Shown piece by piece: positions 13,497-15,219 of a DNA stretch of 15,219 nt. The stretch spans positions 1 through 15,219 of the forward strand of contig CAJTZL010000034.1 of NCBI GenBank assembly GCA_910583695.1, in the 5' to 3' direction. A program made the position numbers and the translations under genes. The stretch is from an uncultured Oscillibacter sp. (GTDB lineage: Bacteria; Bacillota; Clostridia; Oscillospirales; Oscillospiraceae). The notes under the pieces are model-generated. The model was not told where the DNA came from. It did not search any database and saw nothing but the letters and a program-made list of their open reading frames with translations. Numbering within the stretch: the first letter of the stretch is position 1; each line of letters starts with the position of its first letter.

Positions 13497-15219
13497 TTAC
13501 TTTCCGATGCTCACGCAGAAGCGATGGAGAATCGCCGCCGCCTGACCGCGGGTGGCGCCGCCGGAGGGATTCAGGCGGCCGTCGGCGGTGCCGTTCACCA
13601 GCTTCGCGCCGTTGGCCCAGGAGAGGGCTTCCTTGGCGTAGGAGGCCACGGCGGCTCCGTCGGAGAAGCTGCCCAGGTTGGCCCGCTGGGTGGTCACATA
13701 GCCCTTGTAGTTGTTATAGCGGAAGAGGAAGGTGGCCAGCTGCTCCCGGGTGATGGAGTCGTTCGGCCGGAAGAGGCCGTCCTTGCCTCCGGCGGTGATG
13801 GCGTTAGCGGAGGCCCACTTTACCGCCTTTTCGCAGTAGGACCCGGCGGCCACGTCGGGGAAGCCCGCACCGCTGACGGCGGGCTGGCCGTCCAGGCGGT
13901 AGAGAATCGTCACAAGCTGGCCCCGGGTGATGGGGGCCTGGGGATTGAACCGGCCCTCGCCCACGCCGCTCATCAGGCCCTTCTGGCTGACATAGGCAAT
14001 GTCGGAAGCGAAGGTACTGCCGGCGGCCACGTCGGAGAAGGTGGAGGGGCCGGCGGGACGGGTCACGGCAAACTGGACATTGACCTTGGCGGACTCGCCG
14101 CTGCCCCAGATTTCCACCACGCCGTTGTAGGCGTTGGCGGGGAGGCCCGTCCGCGGACGGACGGTAAAGGTGGTGCTGGCTCCGGCTGCCAGGGAGGTCT
14201 GGGTCAGGAGGCTGACCTCATAGCTGTAGGAGGCGGGCTGTTCCAGGCGGATGGCGTAGTCCGTGTTGTTTTTCACAGTGACCGTTTTGGGATTGAGGGC
14301 GGTGTAGCCCTCGTTCACAATACCGAAGTCCAGGGTGCCGGGCTCCACGGTCAGGGGGGCCAGCTTCTTCTCCACCACCACGGTGGCCTTGAAGGCGGCG
14401 GTGGCGTTCTCCCGGGTCAGGAAGGTGATGGTGTCGGTGTAGGTGCCCACTTTCAGGTCCTGCTTGGGGACGATTTTATAATCGGCCTTCTCGCCGTTTT
14501 GCAGGGTCGCGGATTCGCTTCCCACGGCGGTGACGATGAAGTGGTCGTTGCCTTTCACGCCGTCCAGCCGGATGCTGGAGGCTCCTTTGTTCTGGAGGGT
14601 GACGGTGATTTCCTTTTCCTTGGCTTCCTTCGAGGTGTAGCCCTCCTTCAGCTTGCCCAGGTCCTTGCTGGTGGGGTCCAGGGAGATGGAGTAGCCCTTC
14701 TCCACCACCTCTGCGTAGAGCCTTGTGGAAAAGCTGAGGGACTGGCCGTCGCCGTCCTTGAAGGAAACGCTCATGTTGAGGTCCCGGTTATAGGTGCCCA
14801 CTCCGTTGGAGCTGATCAGCTCCACGGTGACGGTCAGGGACCCGTTTGCGCCTATCGCCGCGCTGGTGGGGGAGACATTGTAGCCGCTGACGGAGGACGC
14901 GCTGAACGTCATGTCAAATTTGCTGTTGTTCCGGACCGTGAAGGTCTGGGTACGGCTGCTGGAGGAGGCGTTCTTCTCCAGGGTCCCGAGGTCCACATAG
15001 CCCGAAACGGTAATGTCGCCGGAGACGGGGTGGGTGGGTTTGTCGACCACGGGGGGATTAGCGTCTCCACCTCCGTTATTTTCGCCGTTTCCGGAACCTC
15101 CGTTATTTTCGCCACCTCCGGAACCTCCGTTATTTTCGCCACCTCCGGAACCTCCGTTATTTTCGTCACCTCCGGAACCTCCGTTATTTTCGTCGCCTCC
15201 GGAACCTCCGTTATTTTCG
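13497..15219 (-). CDS. Large SLH-anchored surface protein with Gly/Asn repeat and Ig-like domains (5' end outside the window)
   Basis: The frame is open from the TAA at 13497 to the right edge, giving at least 573 residues with no signal peptide seen, so the start lies outside. The GTG at 15050 is not a credible start because coding repeats continue upstream in frame. From the N-terminal side: a 9-residue tandem repeat, ENNGGSGG(D/G) (15219 to about 15073); three Ig-like/ASH-like beta domains (about 15017-14718, 14696-14366, 14361-14065), the last two with starts such as LTVEPGTLDFGIVNEGY; then three SLH domains at about 14040-13893, 13870-13700 and 13670-13500, with ITRGQ, ITREQ and ATRGQ in the usual TRAE position. 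Likely a wall-attached surface protein held by its C terminus to the secondary wall polymer. No enzymatic motif is visible. It faces the envelope operon across a shared terminator. Confidence 0.88.
   Translation of the reverse strand, partial: ENNGGSGGDENNGGSGGDENNGGSGGGENNGGSGGGENNGGSGNGENNGGGDANPPVVDKPTHPVSGDITVSGYVDLGTLEKNASSSSRTQTFTVRNNSKFDMTFSASSVSGYNVSPTSAAIGANGSLTVTVELISSNGVGTYNRDLNMSVSFKDGDGQSLSFSTRLYAEVVEKGYSISLDPTSKDLGKLKEGYTSKEAKEKEITVTLQNKGASSIRLDGVKGNDHFIVTAVGSESATLQNGEKADYKIVPKQDLKVGTYTDTITFLTRENATAAFKATVVVEKKLAPLTVEPGTLDFGIVNEGYTALNPKTVTVKNNTDYAIRLEQPASYSYEVSLLTQTSLAAGASTTFTVRPRTGLPANAYNGVVEIWGSGESAKVNVQFAVTRPAGPSTFSDVAAGSTFASDIAYVSQKGLMSGVGEGRFNPQAPITRGQLVTILYRLDGQPAVSGAGFPDVAAGSYCEKAVKWASANAITAGGKDGLFRPNDSITREQLATFLFRYNNYKGYVTTQRANLGSFSDGAAVASYAKEALSWANGAKLVNGTADGRLNPSGGATRGQAAAILHRFCVSIGK
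15073..15219 (-). repeat. 27-base tandem repeat array encoding a 9-residue Gly/Asn repeat, cut by the window edge
   Basis: CCGTTATTTTCG (plus strand) recurs at 15073, 15100, 15127, 15154, 15181 and 15208, exactly 27 bases apart. Read on the minus strand, units encode ENNGGSGGD (two), ENNGGSGGG (two) and ENNGGSGNG, then a diverged last copy. The GAAAATAACGGAGGT core is invariant and AT-rich compared with the gene around it. The array continues beyond the window. Confidence 0.95.

Noticed and set aside
14909..15169. Minus-strand frame encoding a KITEVPE-type repeat
   Set aside because: It is a second reading of the 27-base array, out of frame with the SLH domains that follow. The frame encoding the Gly/Asn repeat continues for over 500 codons into recognisable domains.
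15073..15219. CRISPR-like periodic array
   Set aside because: The 27-base units are contiguous with no spacers and stay in frame with a coding sequence, so this is a protein-coding tandem repeat.

Overview
The window looks like chromosomal DNA from a high-GC, Gram-positive member of the Clostridia, most likely an Oscillospiraceae-type gut anaerobe. This is inferred from three things: strong GC bias at third codon positions, S-layer homology (SLH) surface proteins plus a lipoprotein with no outer-membrane genes, and a citrate synthase / aconitase / eukaryotic-type NADP-isocitrate dehydrogenase cluster. No rRNA, tRNA, CRISPR array, insertion sequence or phage gene is visible. Coding density is high and no gene-free stretch exceeds about 260 bases.

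Region 1 (15-695) holds a small minus-strand gene for a bacterial PH-like (bPH_2/DUF304-type) cytosolic protein, then a 261-base divergent intergenic region. That region carries a predicted promoter for each side, a 32-base near-palindrome next to the minus-strand -35 box, and a hairpin in the leader of the rightward operon.

Region 2 (598-5624) is a three-gene operon: citrate synthase, aconitase-family hydratase, NADP-type isocitrate dehydrogenase. It has a near-consensus promoter (TTGAAA-17-TATAAT), gaps of 27 and 13 bases, and a clear intrinsic terminator. Together the enzymes convert acetyl-CoA and oxaloacetate to 2-oxoglutarate. With no later TCA gene beside them, the likely role is biosynthetic (glutamate carbon and NADPH).

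Region 3 (5687-13479) is a five-gene cell-envelope transcription unit with one strong promoter at the front and a strong terminator at the end: an AlgI/DltB/PatA-like MBOAT membrane acyltransferase; an AlgJ/PatB-like SGNH/DHHW partner; a secreted protein with SLH domains and a transglutaminase-like domain; a Pro/Glu/Lys-rich lipoprotein; and a membrane-anchored multidomain protein with an SH3-like domain and a VanX-type (M15D) D,D-dipeptidase domain split by a long acidic Pro/Glu-rich insertion. In Bacillus anthracis, MBOAT/SGNH pairs (PatA/PatB) O-acetylate the secondary wall polymer that SLH domains bind. A cluster joining such a pair to an SLH-anchored enzyme and a peptidoglycan-peptide hydrolase is therefore a plausible surface-assembly or remodelling module. 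This is the most interesting part of the window.

Region 4 (13497-15219) is a convergent minus-strand gene, cut by the right edge, for a large surface protein: a 9-residue Gly/Asn-rich tandem repeat (27-bp DNA repeat), three Ig-like/ASH-like beta domains and three C-terminal SLH domains. It would use the same kind of wall anchor as the SLH protein of region 3.
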